Of a stretch of 5,782 nucleotides of DNA, positions 4,647-5,782 are shown piece after piece. The notes beneath the pieces were generated by a model. That model ran no database searches, was not told the DNA's origin, and worked only from the letters and a program-made list of their open reading frames with translations. Each line of letters starts with the position of its first letter. Positions within the stretch are counted from its first letter, which is position 1. The stretch spans positions 1 to 5,782 of the forward strand of contig JACRCJ010000103.1 of NCBI GenBank assembly GCA_016219075.1, written 5' to 3'. The position numbers and the translations under genes are program-made. Origin of the DNA: Deltaproteobacteria bacterium. GTDB taxonomy: Bacteria > Desulfobacterota > GWC2-55-46.

Positions 4647-5498
4647 ATGAGAGGGACGGGAAAACCGCGGGGAAAGAATAGGTCTCCGGTCTTCGACAAC
4701 ATAGAGATAGTGCTCGTCGAGCCGCAAAGCTCCGGTAACGTCGGAAGCGTGGCCAGGGCGATGAAGAACACCGGGTTTAAAAGGCTCGCGCTTGTGAACC
4801 CGTGCGACTACAGGACGAACGAGTCATACTCGATGGCCTGCAAGGCCGTTGATCTCCTGCTGGGCGCCACGGTCTACCCGACCCTTGCCGGGTGCGTAAA
4901 AGAGACGGGGGTCGTAGTAGGCGCCACCAGAAGGCAGGGTAGAGTCCGCTACCCGATACTCACGCTCGATGAGGCCGTGCCGAAGATACTCGGGTTCGCC
5001 TCGAAAAACAAGGTGTCGATACTCTTCGGGAGGGAGGACCGGGGCCTTGAGAACGACGAGATACCGGTCTGCGACATGCTCCTTGAGATACCTACCGACG
5101 AGGATTACGGTTCCTTGAACCTCTCGCACGCGGTATTCCTCGTGTGCTACTATCTCTTTGCGGCCGGGTGCGCGAAGGCCCCGACGGTCAAGGTCGCCCC
5201 GAGAGAAGAGCTTGAGAAGATGTATCTGCACATGGAGGAGGCATTGAGGGCGATAAGCTACGGGGGCCTGGGCGGGGAGCACCTGCTGCAAACGATACTC
5301 AGGAGCTTCAGACGCCTCTTCGGCAGGACCGGCCTGATGCAAAAAGAGATAAACATGCTCAGAGGCATCTTCACTCAGATCGAGAGCAGGGTCCCGGCAG
5401 CGAAAGCGGAGCCCCGGAAAAAGACAGAGAGAGCCGCTACGATGCCTTCTTTGGCGCGCGCGCAAAAGGCCCCACTGGGAGGGAAGAAAAAAGAGTGA
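4647..5498 (+). CDS. trmJ: TrmJ-like tRNA 2'-O-methyltransferase (SpoU/TrmH family)
   Basis: A 283-residue SPOUT-fold methyltransferase that uses S-adenosylmethionine. TrmJ enzymes methylate the ribose of nucleotide 32 in tRNA anticodon loops. All three SpoU motifs are present: motif 1 PQSSGNVGSVARAMKNTGF (26-44) with catalytic-type R37 and N31; motif 2 ILFGREDRGLEND (125-137); motif 3 LEIPTDEDYGSLNLSHAV (146-163), which forms the knotted cofactor pocket. The opening FDNIEIVLVEP and the MACKAVDLL segment (63-71) fit TrmJ better than TrmH or RlmB. A helical region at 185-245 matches the TrmJ C-terminal extension used in dimer and tRNA contacts. Beyond it is a lysine/arginine-rich tail (about 251-283), and the first 12 residues are also basic; both could bind RNA. 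The ATG at 4647 has AAGGG close by and GGGAGAAGGA further upstream. Substrate position is inferred from family resemblance. Confidence 0.85.
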   Translation: MRGTGKPRGKNRSPVFDNIEIVLVEPQSSGNVGSVARAMKNTGFKRLALVNPCDYRTNESYSMACKAVDLLLGATVYPTLAGCVKETGVVVGATRRQGRVRYPILTLDEAVPKILGFASKNKVSILFGREDRGLENDEIPVCDMLLEIPTDEDYGSLNLSHAVFLVCYYLFAAGCAKAPTVKVAPREELEKMYLHMEEALRAISYGGLGGEHLLQTILRSFRRLFGRTGLMQKEINMLRGIFTQIESRVPAAKAEPRKKTERAATMPSLARAQKAPLGGKKKE

Positions 5499-5502
5499 AA
5501 AG

Positions 5503-5533
5503 TCTTGACACGCCGCCGCTAAAAATGTCAAGA
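5503..5533. repeat. 8-bp inverted repeat TCTTGACA / TGTCAAGA after trmJ
   Basis: Perfect arms at 5503-5510 and 5526-5533 are separated by 15 nt. There is no following T-run, so a terminator is unlikely. The left arm contains a consensus -35 TTGACA (5505-5510), but nothing resembling a good -10 lies 16-18 bp downstream. It may be an operator or a stem at the 3' end of the trmJ mRNA. Confidence 0.5.
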
Positions 5534-5554
5534 TGCTTCTGCTTCAGGCCCCAC

Positions 5555-5560
5555 TACAAT
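5555..5560 (+). promoter_or_regulatory. Possible -10 box for the riboswitch transcript
   Basis: TACAAT (5555-5560) matches the -10 consensus at five of six positions and predicts a start near 5567, just before the first paired base of the riboswitch at 5569. No convincing -35 is present at 16-18 bp, so an activator or a different sigma factor may be involved, or the match may be chance. Confidence 0.4.
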
Positions 5561-5568
5561 TTAATAGA

Positions 5569-5751
5569 ATATCAGGGTGATCCCCTTTCAAGGGGGATTT
5601 AAAAGGGAATCCCGTGGTCCGCGCATGCGGAGACTCGGGAGCGGACCCGCCACTGTAAACGGGACGAAATCCGCATTAACGCCACTGGCCAAAAAGCCGG
5701 GAAGGCGCGGAGAGTAGGACAAACCGTAAGTCAGGAGACCTGCCCGGATAT
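5569..5751 (+). promoter_or_regulatory. Cobalamin (vitamin B12) riboswitch
   Basis: An mRNA leader aptamer that binds adenosyl- or another cobalamin and normally turns off B12 transport or synthesis genes. P1 is ATATC (5569-5573) with GATAT (5747-5751). P2 is ATCCCC (5580-5585) with the GGGGGAT at 5592-5598, followed by TTAAAAGGGAAT (5599-5610), a conserved core string. Further hallmarks are CCGCCACTGTAAACGGG (5647-5663), a second GCCACTG (5681-5687) expected in loop L5, GGGAAGG (5699-5705), and the B12 box AAGTCAGGAGACCTGCC (5728-5744). The L13 hairpin and expression platform should follow 5751, but the window ends 31 nt later, so mechanism and controlled gene cannot be seen. Confidence 0.96.
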
Positions 5752-5782
5752 GCCTCACGGAACTCTTCGAAGGTAAAGAAGG
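5752..5782 (+). other. Start of the riboswitch expression platform, cut by the window edge
   Basis: These 31 nt follow P1 of the cobalamin riboswitch. They include CTTCGAAG (5766-5773), a perfect palindrome, and end in AAAGAAGG. The last bases could be a Shine-Dalgarno sequence, but no start codon is visible before the end. Confidence 0.3.

Noticed and set aside
4824..5531. Long minus-strand frame opposite trmJ
   Set aside because: It mirrors the codon bias of trmJ, whose three SpoU motifs are unambiguous, and its own translation matches no recognisable family.
5505..5534. TTGACA at 5505-5510 as the -35 of the riboswitch promoter
   Set aside because: The best -10 at suitable spacing is CAAGAT (5529-5534), only three of six matches; TACAAT at 5555 fits the riboswitch start better but is too far away to pair with it.

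Overview
The window is a stretch of bacterial chromosome with every gene on the + strand. It holds six protein genes, clear promoter and operator signals, several intrinsic terminators, a cluster of palindromic repeats and a cobalamin riboswitch cut off from its gene by the window edge. Frequent AGG (Arg) and ATA (Ile) codons, a PerR with a peroxiredoxin and a rubredoxin-type protein, and a sigma factor that reads like delta-proteobacterial RpoS all suggest an uncultured Desulfobacterota- or Nitrospirota-like bacterium, probably anaerobic or microaerophilic. This placement is inference; no marker here fixes the taxon.

Layout: 1-232 holds dispersed palindromic repeats and a strong, probably bidirectional terminator. 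233-411 is gene-free. 412-1647 is an oxidative-stress operon: a near-consensus sigma-70 promoter with two tandem GAATnATTC palindromes, then perR (480-890), a typical 2-Cys peroxiredoxin (917-1510) and a 36-residue rubrerythrin-type rubredoxin protein (1537-1647), with 26-nt gaps. 1648-2012 has no convincing gene but at least six inverted repeats, and leads into an RpoS-like sigma factor (2013-3017). Tandem GC-rich terminators close that unit. A promoter at 3190-3218 then drives a COG2509-type FAD-dependent dehydrogenase (3257-4591) and, 55 nt later, a TrmJ-like tRNA methyltransferase (4647-5498). 5499-5782 carries an inverted repeat, a weak -10 box and an almost complete cobalamin riboswitch whose target gene lies beyond the window.

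How the genes fit: the first operon looks like a self-regulated peroxide-defence unit, with a metal-dependent peroxide sensor, a thiol peroxidase and a small iron protein that could carry electrons. The sigma factor next to it would suit a general stress or stationary-phase role and has a long, foldable leader. The FAD protein/TrmJ pair is less clearly linked.

Start sites matter here. The longest reading frames of perR, the sigma factor and the FAD protein all extend upstream into promoter or leader DNA. The starts given follow Shine-Dalgarno and promoter positions and are shorter. I see no phage, transposase, CRISPR, tRNA or rRNA. The most unusual items are the solo rubrerythrin-type domain, the tandem operators placed over the perR -10 box and start point, and the structured leader of the sigma gene.
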